64,000 nt of DNA from Herbaspirillum sp. WKF16 (GTDB lineage: Bacteria > Pseudomonadota > Gammaproteobacteria > Burkholderiales > Burkholderiaceae_D): NCBI RefSeq assembly GCF_028993615.1, contig NZ_CP118632.1, positions 1,054,001-1,118,000 of the forward strand. Direction: 5' to 3'. Positions 52,979 through 60,792 of this stretch are shown in pieces. The stretch's first letter is position 1, and the number at the start of each line of letters is the position of its first letter. Both the position numbers and the translations under genes were made by a program. The notes under the pieces were generated by a model that saw nothing but the letters and a program-made list of their open reading frames with translations, had not been told where the DNA came from and did no database searches.

Positions 52979-53293
52979 ATGCAAGCTAACAATTTCAAGA
53001 CGGTTCGCAACGACGTGCAGGCTCTGCTGCAGCAGGCGCAGGATCTCTTCGCCGAGGCGGCCGCTGCGACCGGCAAAAAGGCCGACGACCTGCGCGCCAA
53101 GGGACAGGAAGTGCTGGACCAGGCCCTCAACACCGCCCAGGACGCGCAGTCCGCAGTGCTGCAGACCGGCCGCGAGATCGCCGCCAGCACCGACGACTAT
53201 GTGCAGTCGAACCCATGGCGCGCAATCGCGATTTCCACCGGTATCGGCCTGCTGGTCGGCTTGGCGGTGGGACGTTGCGCCGACCGCTACTGA
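52979..53293 (+). CDS. DUF883 (ElaB/YqjD/YgaM) ribosome- or membrane-associated protein
   Basis: 104 residues. A long amphipathic helix region (RNDVQALLQQAQDLFAEAAAATGKKADDLRAKGQEVLDQALNTAQDAQSAVLQTGREIAASTDDYVQSNPW) ends in a C-terminal transmembrane segment RAIAISTGIGLLVGLAVGR. E. coli YqjD of this family binds ribosomes at the membrane in stationary phase and is RpoS controlled. ATGGAGAGC precedes ATG 52979. Confidence 0.92.
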   Translation: MQANNFKTVRNDVQALLQQAQDLFAEAAAATGKKADDLRAKGQEVLDQALNTAQDAQSAVLQTGREIAASTDDYVQSNPWRAIAISTGIGLLVGLAVGRCADRY

Positions 53294-53379
53294 TCGCCGG
53301 CGCACGGCATCTGAAATCTAGCCAGGCGCGGCCCCAGGGCCATGCGCATTAGTAAGGAAATCGGAAAAAAGGAATGATC

Positions 53380-53937
53380 ATGACCAAGAATCCCCCCCAG
53401 GCTGATGTCAAGCAGAAGCAGCCGTTTCATCTCGACAAGGAAGCAATCCGCGCCGCGGCCAAGAAGGTCGACAACGGCGCGGTGACCGAAGGCTATCGCG
53501 GTAACCGCCAGGAAGTGATCGCGATGCTCAACGATGCCCTGGCCACCGAGCTGCTGTGCGTGATGCGCTACAAGCGCCACTACTACACCGCCAAGGGCCT
53601 GGAGAACGAGCCGATCAAGGCGGAATTCCTGCAGCACGCGCAGGAGGAGCAAAGCCACGCGGACAAGATCGCCGAGCGCATCGTGCAGCTCAATGGCGAG
53701 CCGGATTTCAATCCCAGCACCTTGAGCCAGCGCAGCCACGCCCAATACGACGAATCGAGCGACATCAAGGACATGATCCGCTCCAACCTGATCGAAGAGC
53801 GGGTGGCGATCGAAGCCTACCGCCAGATGATCGAGCGCATCGGCGACGACGACCCGACCACCAGGCACATGCTGGTGCAGATCATGGCGCAGGAAGAAGA
53901 GCACGCCGACGACATGACTGACTTGCTGGGCCTGTAG
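53380..53937 (+). CDS. Ferritin-like (bacterioferritin/DPS-type) protein
   Basis: 185 residues. Four-helix ferritin-like domain with putative metal ligands in LATELLCVMRYKRHYY, QEEQSHADKIAERIVQLNG, IEERVAIEAYRQMIERIG and AQEEEHADDMTDLL, the E-ExxH twice pattern. An N-terminal extension of about 45 residues is Lys-rich. ATG 53380 is preferred to 53374 because AAAAAAGGAATG puts the ribosome site about eight bases upstream of it. Likely stores iron or protects DNA from oxidants, consistent with the island's stress theme. Confidence 0.85.
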   Translation: MTKNPPQADVKQKQPFHLDKEAIRAAAKKVDNGAVTEGYRGNRQEVIAMLNDALATELLCVMRYKRHYYTAKGLENEPIKAEFLQHAQEEQSHADKIAERIVQLNGEPDFNPSTLSQRSHAQYDESSDIKDMIRSNLIEERVAIEAYRQMIERIGDDDPTTRHMLVQIMAQEEEHADDMTDLLGL

Positions 53938-53998
53938 CAAGACACCGGCCCGGGAATCGGGCCGGCTACCGATTTTTCAATCGACAAAGGAGAAAACC

Positions 53999-54211
53999 AT
54001 GAATTGGGACATCGTTGAAGGCAACTGGAAACAGTTCAAGGGCAAGGCCAAGGAGCAGTGGGGCAAATTGACCGACGACGACCTCGACGTCATCGCCGGC
54101 AAGCGCGACCAGCTGGCCGGTCGCATCCAGGAAGCCTATGGCGTGAACAAGGACGAAGCTGAAAAGCAGATCCGCGATTTCGAGAAGCGCAACGAGGACT
54201 GGCGCCACTGA
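53999..54211 (+). CDS. CsbD/YjbJ-family stress protein
   Basis: 70 residues: MNWDIVEGNWKQFKGKAKEQWGKLTDDDLDVIAGKRDQLAGRIQEAYG..., a strong CsbD (YjbJ) match. AAAGGAGAAAACC precedes ATG 53999. Abundant small hydrophilic proteins of this family are induced by osmotic and stationary-phase stress; function is unknown. Confidence 0.95.
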   Translation: MNWDIVEGNWKQFKGKAKEQWGKLTDDDLDVIAGKRDQLAGRIQEAYGVNKDEAEKQIRDFEKRNEDWRH

Positions 54212-54297
54212 GTAGCGCCGGGCTAGCGACAGGGCTGCGGTCCCGCCGCGACAAATCCAACAACAAGGCCTTAGCGCCACATCACGAGGAAGACACC

Positions 54298-54675
54298 ATG
54301 AAAAAAATCATCGCAACCCTGATCTTCGGCGCCGCCGCCGTGGGCATGCACGGCGCCAGCTTCGCGGCTGACGCCAACGGCGCCCAGTACAAGGCCGACA
54401 AGGCCAAGGCCGAGGAAGACTACAAGGTCGCCAAGAAGAAATGCGGCCCGCTCAAGGGCAACGACAAGGACGTCTGCCAGAAGGAAGCCAAGGCCGCGCA
54501 TGAGTCTGCGGTGGCCGACGCCAAGGCCAAGCAAAAGGGCGCCGACGCCACCAAGGATGCACGCAAGGACAAGAATGACGCCAACTACGATGTCGCCAAG
54601 GAAAAGTGCGACGCGCTGAGCGGTGACGCCAAGGACAAGTGCGTCGCGGATGCGAAGTCCAAGTACGGCAAGTAA
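54298..54675 (+). CDS. Secreted Lys/Ala-rich protein with two Cys-pair repeats
   Basis: 125 residues. Signal peptide MKKIIATLIFGAAAVGMHGASFA then a hydrophilic, highly charged helix. Two internal repeats have paired cysteines: KKKCGPLKGNDKDVCQKEAKA (about 50-70) and KEKCDALSGDAKDKCVADAKS (about 101-121). Each pair could form an intra-repeat disulfide in the periplasm. It is related in style to the protein at 60107-60421. I do not recognise a function; GAGGAAGACACC precedes the ATG. Confidence 0.75.
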   Translation: MKKIIATLIFGAAAVGMHGASFAADANGAQYKADKAKAEEDYKVAKKKCGPLKGNDKDVCQKEAKAAHESAVADAKAKQKGADATKDARKDKNDANYDVAKEKCDALSGDAKDKCVADAKSKYGK

Positions 54676-54758
54676 AAATTTCAACAACACGGCCGAGGGA
54701 TGGTGAGGCTGTCCCGAAGCCGATTTCCGGTACCTGTTTTTCACATTAGGAGAGCATC

Positions 54759-55088
54759 ATGACTTTGAGCAAAATGTCGCTGACAAAACGTTTCCTCGGT
54801 TTCTTCCTGGCCCTCTTCATGGTGTCGCTGGTGGGCTGCGCATCCAGCCCGGGCAAGGAAGGCACCGGCGAGTATGTGGATGACGCCGTCATCACCACCA
54901 AGGTGAAGGCCGCCATCTTCAACGAAAAGGACCTGAAGTCTTCCGAGATCAATGTCGAAACCTACAAGGGCGTGGTCCAGCTCTCCGGTTTCGTCTCCAG
55001 CGCCACCTCGGCGGCGCGCGCTACCGAACTGGCCCGCGGCGTGAAGGGTGTGGCCTCGGTGCGTAACGACCTGCGGCTCAAGCAGTAA
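54759..55088 (+). CDS. BON-domain lipoprotein (OsmY-like)
   Basis: 109 residues. The lipobox LVGC (Cys27) gives an outer- or inner-membrane lipoprotein; after it a single BON domain VDDAVITTKVKAAIFNEKDLKSSEINVETYKGVVQLSGFVSSATSAARATELARGVKGVASVRNDLRL is clear. BON domains bind phospholipid and occur in osmotic-stress proteins such as OsmY. AGGAGAGC precedes ATG 54759. Confidence 0.93.
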   Translation: MTLSKMSLTKRFLGFFLALFMVSLVGCASSPGKEGTGEYVDDAVITTKVKAAIFNEKDLKSSEINVETYKGVVQLSGFVSSATSAARATELARGVKGVASVRNDLRLKQ

Positions 55089-55377
55089 GCCCCGGGAACT
55101 TGCGGGAGCGCGGCCGGTCTTTTGACCGGCTTGCGCTTGTCCGCTTCCAGAGCGGCTCCGGCCCGATCCGGAGCGCTCCGGAAGAAGACAGCGAGAAGGC
55201 AGTAAGGTATAGTTGGAGGCCATTGCGCCAAGGCATTTCAAGGAGTTCCGCCGGATATCCAGGGCGGAACGGAGGCAAGAAGGGCGAGGCACACAGGCGG
55301 TACGGACAGCATTGCCGGAATCCCGCCGCATGCAGCGCGACGAATGCCGCGGCATCATTTTCACCGCTCAAAATACT
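55089..55377 (+). other. 289-bp gap before the response regulator
   Basis: Contains hairpin GCCGGTC-TTTT-GACCGGC (55113-55130), probably a weak terminator, and the 16-bp palindrome TCCGGAGCGCTCCGGA (55167-55182). No bipartite stress element is found. No gene is seen. Confidence 0.5.
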
Positions 55378-56007
55378 ATGACAAAAATACTTGTAGTCGA
55401 TGACCATGCGGTCGTGCGGGCAGGCGTGCACCACTTCATTTCAGAAATCCCGTCGATGGAAATCGGCGGCGAAGCAAGCACCGCCGAAGAGGCGATCCGC
55501 CTGGTGCGGACCCAAGACTGGGACATCGTGCTGCTCGACATCGCCATGCCCGACAAGAGCGGCGTGGAGGTATTGAAGCAGATCAAGCGCGAGAAGCCCG
55601 ACCTGCCGGTGCTCATGCTGTCGATGCATCCGGAGAGCCGCTATGCGGTGCAGGTGCTGCGCAGCGGCGCCAGCGGTTACGTGCAGAAGGAGGCGCTGGC
55701 CACCGAACTGGTGAACGCGATCAACACCATCCTGCGCGGGCACAAGTACATCAGCTACGGCGTGGCCGAGCTGCTGACCAGCGAACCGGTCGACTCGGAA
55801 AAGCCGCTGCACGAGACGCTGTCGCAGCGCGAGTACGAGATCTTCTACAAGCTGGGGCAGGGGCAGGGCGTGACGCAGATCGCCGACGAACTGTGCCTGT
55901 CGGTGAAGACCGTCAGCACCTATCGCTCGCGCGTGCTGCAGAAGATGAGTATGACCAACAACGCGGACATCATTTATTACGCAATCAAGAACAACCTGAT
56001 CGACTGA
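55378..56007 (+). CDS. NarL/FixJ-type response regulator
   Basis: 209 residues. Receiver domain with ILVVDDHAVVRAGV and phosphoacceptor Asp54 in IVLLDIAMPDKSG, Lys in YVQKEAL; C-terminal LuxR-type HTH LSQREYEIFYKLGQGQGVTQIADELCLSVKTVSTYRSRVLQKM. ATG 55378 lacks a good ribosome site but starts the receiver exactly. The DNA-binding half is intact, so it is a transcription factor. It is followed by a stand-alone receiver and a large histidine kinase with the matching HisKA_3 type, so it is the natural output regulator of this island. Confidence 0.95.
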   Translation: MTKILVVDDHAVVRAGVHHFISEIPSMEIGGEASTAEEAIRLVRTQDWDIVLLDIAMPDKSGVEVLKQIKREKPDLPVLMLSMHPESRYAVQVLRSGASGYVQKEALATELVNAINTILRGHKYISYGVAELLTSEPVDSEKPLHETLSQREYEIFYKLGQGQGVTQIADELCLSVKTVSTYRSRVLQKMSMTNNADIIYYAIKNNLID

Positions 56008-56082
56008 CGCCTTCCAAGGAAGGGGCGCACTCAAGGTGCCGCCGTCGGCAATCGGCGACAGGCAAGGAAAGCACGACGGATC

Positions 56083-56565
56083 ATGGACGACAAACTCAAC
56101 ACATGGGCGGCCCGCGAGAGCGGCAACGCGCCTCTGCGTATCTTCCTGGTGGAAGACTCGGAGGACGTGCGTGAGCTCATCGTGGAGAGCCTGTCGGAGA
56201 TCGCGGGCGTGAAGCTGGCGGGCTATTGCGAGACCGAGGTCGAGGCGCTGAAGCACCTCCAGCAGCACAGCTACGATGTGCTGATCCTGGACATCCAGCT
56301 GAGGCAAGGTAACGGCATGAGTCTGCTGCAGTCGTTGGCGCGCTCCAACACGCGCCGCCAGAGCGAGGTCAAGATCGTGTTCAGCAACCACGCCAGTCCC
56401 ACTTATCGCCGGGTAGGCCAGCAATGCGGCGTGCAGCACTTCTTCGACAAGTCTTCCGAGCTGCCGCTGCTGTGCGACCTGCTGGAGAAGCTGGCGCGCC
56501 AGAAGATGGGCTTGGCGGGCTACATTCCCTCGTCGTCCGATCCGGCGCCGGCCGGTGGAGCCTGA
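56083..56565 (+). CDS. Stand-alone receiver-domain protein
   Basis: 160 residues. RIFLVEDSEDVRELIVESLSEI and Asp70 in VLILDIQLRQGNGMS give a phosphorylatable receiver; no output domain follows, only a short Pro/Ala tail. Possibly a phosphate sink or adaptor for the kinase at 56680. The 76-bp gap to the regulator before it suggests one transcript. Confidence 0.9.
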   Translation: MDDKLNTWAARESGNAPLRIFLVEDSEDVRELIVESLSEIAGVKLAGYCETEVEALKHLQQHSYDVLILDIQLRQGNGMSLLQSLARSNTRRQSEVKIVFSNHASPTYRRVGQQCGVQHFFDKSSELPLLCDLLEKLARQKMGLAGYIPSSSDPAPAGGA

Positions 56566-56679
56566 GCCGGGTTTTGCTGCATAATTTTGCGCAGCGGGCT
56601 ATCGCGTTGCCGGGGCAGGTCGGCGCAGCGGCGATAGCGGCAAACAAAGAACAGTTCTAAAAGCAGGGGATCCCCGACG

Positions 56680-58716
56680 ATGCAAAACAAAAACGGCGGC
56701 GCCCGTCCGCCCTCGGCCGACATGCAGGGCAACGCATCGGCCGAGTATTTCGCGGCTTCCCATTCCCACTACAGCAGCATGATCACGCTGGCCATGGGCC
56801 TGGCCATGGCGGTCATCCTGTTTGGCGTGGTGGTCGTGGTGGCCGGCTTCCTGCAAGAAGAATATCGCCACCTGTTGGCCGACCTGCTGGCCGTCGGCGA
56901 GGTGACCGCGGCCGGCTTCATCCTGGGCGCCTGCGCGCTCTACCTGCGTTGCGTCAACGTCTCGGTGCGCAGCGCCCGCATCGATGGACTGGTGAAGCTG
57001 CTGTCGGCGCTGCTGCTGGCGCTGGGCCTGGCCACGCTGGTGCATGGGGGCCTGTATGGCCTGGGCTGGCTGCCGGTGGACCAGGCGCATCCGATCTCGC
57101 CGCTGGTGATCCCGCCACTGCTGTCGATCGGCTTCGTGCTGATGGCGGCGATCCTGTTGCTGCACGACTGGCGCCTCCTGGGCGGCTACTATCCTTCCGA
57201 GTACCTGTCCTTCGCCCTGATCGGGTTGGCGGCGATCCCGCTGGTGGGTTATATCTACGGCGTGGCGCAGTTCACCTATCTCGACTTCTACCTGCCGGTA
57301 CCCCTGCTCTCTGCGATGGTGTTCGCCCTGATGGGCGCGGCCCTGCTGATGGCGCGGCCGGGCCATCCGGTCATGGCGGTGATCATGCGCATGGCACCGG
57401 GCGGGCAGATGCTGCGCCGCCTGCTGCCGCAGACCCTGTTCCTGCTGCTGGCCTTCAGCCTGCTGCTGAACTGGGGCATGACCAATGGCTGGATCGTGCC
57501 GGAGCTGCTGCTGCCGACGCTGACGCTGATCAACGGCGTCATCATCCTCTTCATTTTCTGGGGTTCGGCCAGCCGGCTCGACAGTGAGTACGGCGAGCGC
57601 ACCCGCAATGCGCAGAAGCTGGCCGAGACCAGCGCGTTGCTCAACGCCGTCAGCGAAAGCACCAGCGATCCCATCTTCGTCAAGAACCGCCAGGGCCTGA
57701 TGATCTTCGCCAACCCGGCCACGCTGCACAAGCTGGGCAAGACCTGGGAAGAAACCATGTACCGCTCCAGCCGCGAGCTGTTCATGGTGGAAGAGGAGGC
57801 CGACCGGGTCGATCGCGACGACCGCCGCGTGATGGCGTCGGGCAAGCCCGAGAAGCTGGAGCAGACCATGCACCTGCCTGAAGGCGTGGTCACCTTCCAG
57901 ACCGCCAAGGTGCCCTGGTTCGGCAAGGACGGCAGCGTGCAGGGGGTGATCGGCATCAGCACCGACATCACCGAGCGCAAGCAGGCCGAGGACGTGCTGC
58001 GCCAGCGCGAGAGCCAGCTGGAAAAGACCGTGGTGCAGCGTACCGCGCTGCTGCGCGAGCTGACCAACCACCTGGAGACCGTGCGCGAGGAAGAGAAGCG
58101 CGCCATCGCCCGCGAGTTGCACGACAACATGGGCGCTTCGCTGACCGCGCTGTCGATGCACCTGGAGGGCGTCTACCAGGTGCTGCCGCCGGACGAGAAG
58201 TGGACCGATCGCAAGGGGCGCATGCAAGGCCTGATGAAGTCGCTGGTGGCCACCACGCGGCGCATCCAGACCGAACTGCGGCCCAATACCCTGGACCTGT
58301 TCGGCCTGAAGGCGGCCATCTCCGAGCAACTGGACGAGCTGCATGAGCGCACCGGCGTCGCCTGTCACGCCAGCTTGCCGGACGAGGACGTGACGGTCGG
58401 CCACCAGATGGAGATCGCCATCTACCGCATGCTGCAGGAGATGCTCAACAACGTCACCAAGCATGCCAAGGCGTCGAAAGTGGATGTGATCCTGGACGTC
58501 GACGAGGACCACGTGGCGCTGACGGTGCGCGACGACGGCGTCGGCATTCCCGAGGAGCGGCGAGACAATCACAAGACCTATGGCCTGCGCGGGCTGCGCG
58601 AACGCGCCACCTATTTCGGCGGCAAGGTCGACATCCGTTCGACGCCGGGCAAGGGGGCGCTGATCACCATCAGCCTGCCGATCCAGCCCGACATGGCGGC
58701 CACCGAAGAGAGCTGA
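56680..58716 (+). CDS. Membrane sensor histidine kinase, NarX/HisKA_3 type with PAS domain
   Basis: 678 residues. About eight N-terminal transmembrane helices (residues 25-310), a PAS domain (about 320-440: SESTSDPIFVKNRQGLMIFANPATLHKLG, ISTDITERKQ), a coiled coil, the phosphoacceptor His481 in ARELHDNMGASLTALSMHLEG (HisKA_3), and an HATPase_c domain (EMLNNVTKHAKAS, VRDDGVGI, GLRGLRERATYFGG, GKGALITISLP). The membrane part resembles a multi-helix sensor without a large periplasmic domain. It pairs with the NarL-type regulator upstream. Ends at a strong terminator. Confidence 0.93.
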   Translation: MQNKNGGARPPSADMQGNASAEYFAASHSHYSSMITLAMGLAMAVILFGVVVVVAGFLQEEYRHLLADLLAVGEVTAAGFILGACALYLRCVNVSVRSARIDGLVKLLSALLLALGLATLVHGGLYGLGWLPVDQAHPISPLVIPPLLSIGFVLMAAILLLHDWRLLGGYYPSEYLSFALIGLAAIPLVGYIYGVAQFTYLDFYLPVPLLSAMVFALMGAALLMARPGHPVMAVIMRMAPGGQMLRRLLPQTLFLLLAFSLLLNWGMTNGWIVPELLLPTLTLINGVIILFIFWGSASRLDSEYGERTRNAQKLAETSALLNAVSESTSDPIFVKNRQGLMIFANPATLHKLGKTWEETMYRSSRELFMVEEEADRVDRDDRRVMASGKPEKLEQTMHLPEGVVTFQTAKVPWFGKDGSVQGVIGISTDITERKQAEDVLRQRESQLEKTVVQRTALLRELTNHLETVREEEKRAIARELHDNMGASLTALSMHLEGVYQVLPPDEKWTDRKGRMQGLMKSLVATTRRIQTELRPNTLDLFGLKAAISEQLDELHERTGVACHASLPDEDVTVGHQMEIAIYRMLQEMLNNVTKHAKASKVDVILDVDEDHVALTVRDDGVGIPEERRDNHKTYGLRGLRERATYFGGKVDIRSTPGKGALITISLPIQPDMAATEES

Positions 58717-58741
58717 GCAAGGCCTGCCCGCGATGAAGAAA

Positions 58742-58764
58742 AGCCGCCCCCGGGCGGCTTTTTT
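58742..58764 (+). terminator. Terminator of the two-component operon
   Basis: AGCCGCC-CCCG-GGCGGCT stem followed by six T residues. Confidence 0.93.
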
Positions 58765-58838
58765 CTTGCCGGCGGCGCGTCTGGGCGCATCTCGGCGAGC
58801 CGGGCCGGTGCCTTATTCCTGCACCTGTTTTCGTTTTC

Positions 58839-58868
58839 TCCTACGTCCGAAAGCGGGGCTTTCTTATG
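58839..58868 (+). promoter_or_regulatory. Bipartite stress element C
   Basis: TCCTACG, 16 bp, TCTTATG; half-site starts are 23 bp apart as in elements A and B, and AAAGCGG lies where those carry CAATCGG. It is about 125-155 bp upstream of the CsbD gene at 58993. Confidence 0.55.
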
Positions 58869-58992
58869 CCGCCCGCAGCGGCTCATCGCTACCATGAATT
58901 CATCGTCGCCACCTGCCTGAACCAAGGCGCGGCGATGCCGGCGCAAGGCTGATGCCAGTGCCGGTTCTCGTTTCAACCTTCAAGGAGCCATC

Positions 58993-59163
58993 ATGAACAA
59001 GGACCAAGTCAAGGGTAGCGTGAAGCAAGCAGCCGGCAAGGTGCAACAAAAGACCGGTGAGATGACAGGCAACCAGAGCCAGCAGGTCAAGGGCGCAGCC
59101 AAGCAGGTTGAAGGCAACGTCCAGAAGAGCTACGGCGATGCCAAGGAATCGATGAAGCACTGA
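58993..59163 (+). CDS. CsbD-family stress protein
   Basis: 56 residues: MNKDQVKGSVKQAAGKVQQ...TGEMTGNQSQQVKGAAKQVEG, a textbook CsbD with repeated KGxxKQxxGxxQ units. CAAGGAGCC precedes the ATG. Likely stress induced through element C. Confidence 0.94.
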   Translation: MNKDQVKGSVKQAAGKVQQKTGEMTGNQSQQVKGAAKQVEGNVQKSYGDAKESMKH

Positions 59164-59226
59164 ACGAGCGGGCTGCGGCGGCAAATTGCCGTCGCGGCCC
59201 TCGTTTAAGCGCGTGACGCCGCGCGC

Positions 59227-59266
59227 GTAGGAGAAATCCTACGCCAAAATCGGAATGAGCTGATTT
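59227..59266 (+). promoter_or_regulatory. Stress element D with GTAGGA/TCCTAC dyad
   Basis: GTAGGA-GAAA-TCCTAC is a perfect dyad (59227-59242), resembling binding sites of LuxR-type response regulators such as RcsB. TCCTACG is followed five bases later by ATCGG, as in element A, and then GCTGATTT in place of the CCTATAG half. It lies about 120-160 bp before the gene at 59388. Confidence 0.6.
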
Positions 59267-59387
59267 TGTGGTGCAGCATTTTCCATCACCATGTGCCCAT
59301 TGTGCGATAGAGCGGCGAAACGCCAAAGAGTTCTGCCTTAAGCACGCAATTTGCCTACGGCCGCCTCACTGGCCTTTTGGAGGGATC

Positions 59388-59753
59388 ATGAAAAGAACAC
59401 TAATTGGATTCTGCCTTCTGGCTGGCATGTCGGCTGCGGCTTCGCAGGCCGGCGCTCAAGATCTGGATGTTCCGGCCGAAGTCTCCGCTTCGCGCTGGTC
59501 CTCCTCGGTGATGGAGCGCCATATGCCGGTGGATCCGGTCCAGCTGCAAAAGCTGGGGCAAAAGAAATTCCGATACATGGATATGGGCCAGGCCAAGCGT
59601 TCCAAGTCGATCCGCAACGCGGTGATCGTGCGCGGCGCCGCCGGAGAGGGCGCCGCCAAGCCGGGCCGCAAGGATGAATCGCTGCAACCCCAGAACTATC
59701 GCGATCATGCCGAGCCGGGCCATCCCATCGTGATCATGCGGCCGATGACCTGA
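59388..59753 (+). CDS. Secreted hypothetical protein
   Basis: 121 residues. Signal peptide MKRTLIGFCLLAGMSAAASQAGA, then a hydrophilic domain with SASRWSSSVMERHMPVDPVQLQKLGQKKFRYMDMGQAKRSKSIRNAVIV. No family recognised. TTTTGGAGGGATC precedes the ATG. It lies within the stress island downstream of element D. Confidence 0.7.
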   Translation: MKRTLIGFCLLAGMSAAASQAGAQDLDVPAEVSASRWSSSVMERHMPVDPVQLQKLGQKKFRYMDMGQAKRSKSIRNAVIVRGAAGEGAAKPGRKDESLQPQNYRDHAEPGHPIVIMRPMT

Positions 59754-59796
59754 GGCCCGATCAACTTACTCCCACATTTCTCAATGAGGTGCAGTC

Positions 59797-60012
59797 ATGA
59801 AAACAATTCAAAAACTCGCTGTCGCATCGGTTGCCGTGTTTGCCTTCTCGGCGATGAGCGGCTGCAGCAACATGTCCCAACGTGACAAAAATACTGCGGT
59901 GGGCGCAGGCGTCGGCGCGGTCGGCGGCGCGGTGCTGACCGGCGGCAGCGGACTGGGCACCGTCGGCGGCGCTGCCGTGGGCGGCGTGATCGGCAACCAG
60001 GTTGGACGCTGA
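59797..60012 (+). CDS. OsmB-like glycine-zipper lipoprotein
   Basis: 71 residues. Lipobox MSGC (Cys22), then NTAVGAGVGAVGGAVLTGGSGLGTVGGAAVGGVIGNQVGR, a glycine-zipper two-helix domain as in the osmotically inducible lipoprotein OsmB. GAGGTGCAGTC precedes the ATG. Likely outer-membrane lipoprotein. Ends at a terminator shared with the convergent gene. Confidence 0.9.
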   Translation: MKTIQKLAVASVAVFAFSAMSGCSNMSQRDKNTAVGAGVGAVGGAVLTGGSGLGTVGGAAVGGVIGNQVGR

Positions 60013-60060
60013 GCCGCCCGACCGTCATCACGCTTCGGCGCTGCGGCGCCGACAATGAAA

Positions 60061-60084
60061 AAGCCGGCGCATGCCGGCTTTTTT
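60061..60084. terminator. Terminator between convergent small genes
   Basis: AAGCCGGC-GCAT-GCCGGCTT with A-run before and T-run after; functions in both directions. Confidence 0.9.
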
Positions 60085-60106
60085 GCGTGCATCGGGCCTG
60101 CCCTGG

Positions 60107-60421
60107 TCACGAGGCCGGGGCGTTGGCCTTGTAGTCGTTGTAGATGCGCTTGGCGCGCTCCATGTCGTCCTTCTTCGCGGCGGCCGCCGTGCCGCGGCAG
60201 GCCTTGAGCTCCTTGCCGCGCTTGCCCTTGCAGTCGAGCACCGCCTCGCCGTAGGCCGCATTGGCCTCCTTGGTGAGGTTCTGGTAGCGCGCCTTGGGTG
60301 TATCGTCGGGGGTGTACCAGCGCGCCGGATCGGCGGCGGAAACATCTTCCTCGGCCGCATGGGCGGCGCCGCACAACGCGGCCAGGGCGAGGAGGGAAAC
60401 TGCGAGGATGTTGTTCTTCAT
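60107..60421 (-). CDS. Secreted small protein with one Cys pair
   Basis: 104 residues. Signal peptide MKNNILAVSLLALAALCGAAHA, then a short charged helix domain with DCKGKRGKELKACRGTAAAAKKDDMERAKRIYNDYKA. The Cys-x(10)-Cys spacing is the same type of motif found twice in the protein at 54298, so the two may be related. Function unknown. GAAGAGG is upstream on the minus strand. Confidence 0.75.
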   Translation of the reverse strand: MKNNILAVSLLALAALCGAAHAAEEDVSAADPARWYTPDDTPKARYQNLTKEANAAYGEAVLDCKGKRGKELKACRGTAAAAKKDDMERAKRIYNDYKANAPAS

Positions 60422-60590
60422 GGTTGGACCTCTTCTTGGAAATTGGCAAACGCGCCGGCGGCGGCCGTAGTCCGGCGGCCGGGCGCAAAAGAACGCGGCG
60501 CGGCCGGTGACAGGGCACCGACCGCGCCGCGCTCCCATCCGCAGGAGGGATGGTATCAGGCTTGGGCTGTGGAAATGAAATTGCCGGGCG

Positions 60591-60749
60591 TTATATCTTG
60601 CCCAGCAACAGCAGGATCAGCAGGATGATCACTACAGTGCCGGCGATCCCGCTTGGGCCATAGCCCCAACCGCGGCTGTGCGGCCAGGCCGGGATCACGC
60701 CCAGCAGGATCAAAATCAGGATGATGAGCAGAATGGTGCCGAGTGTCAT
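60591..60749 (-). CDS. DUF3309 small membrane protein
   Basis: 52 residues: MTLGTILLIILILILLGVIPAWPHSRGWGYGPSGIAGTVVIILLILLLLGKI, the DUF3309 signature (two hydrophobic helices around a PHSRGWGYGPSG loop). AAAGGAGAACGACC precedes the ATG. Small inner-membrane protein of unknown function, common in stress-linked loci. Confidence 0.93.
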   Translation of the reverse strand: MTLGTILLIILILILLGVIPAWPHSRGWGYGPSGIAGTVVIILLILLLLGKI

Positions 60750-60792
60750 GGTCGTTCTCCTTTGTTATTGGTGACGGGAAATCGTGGTGTTA

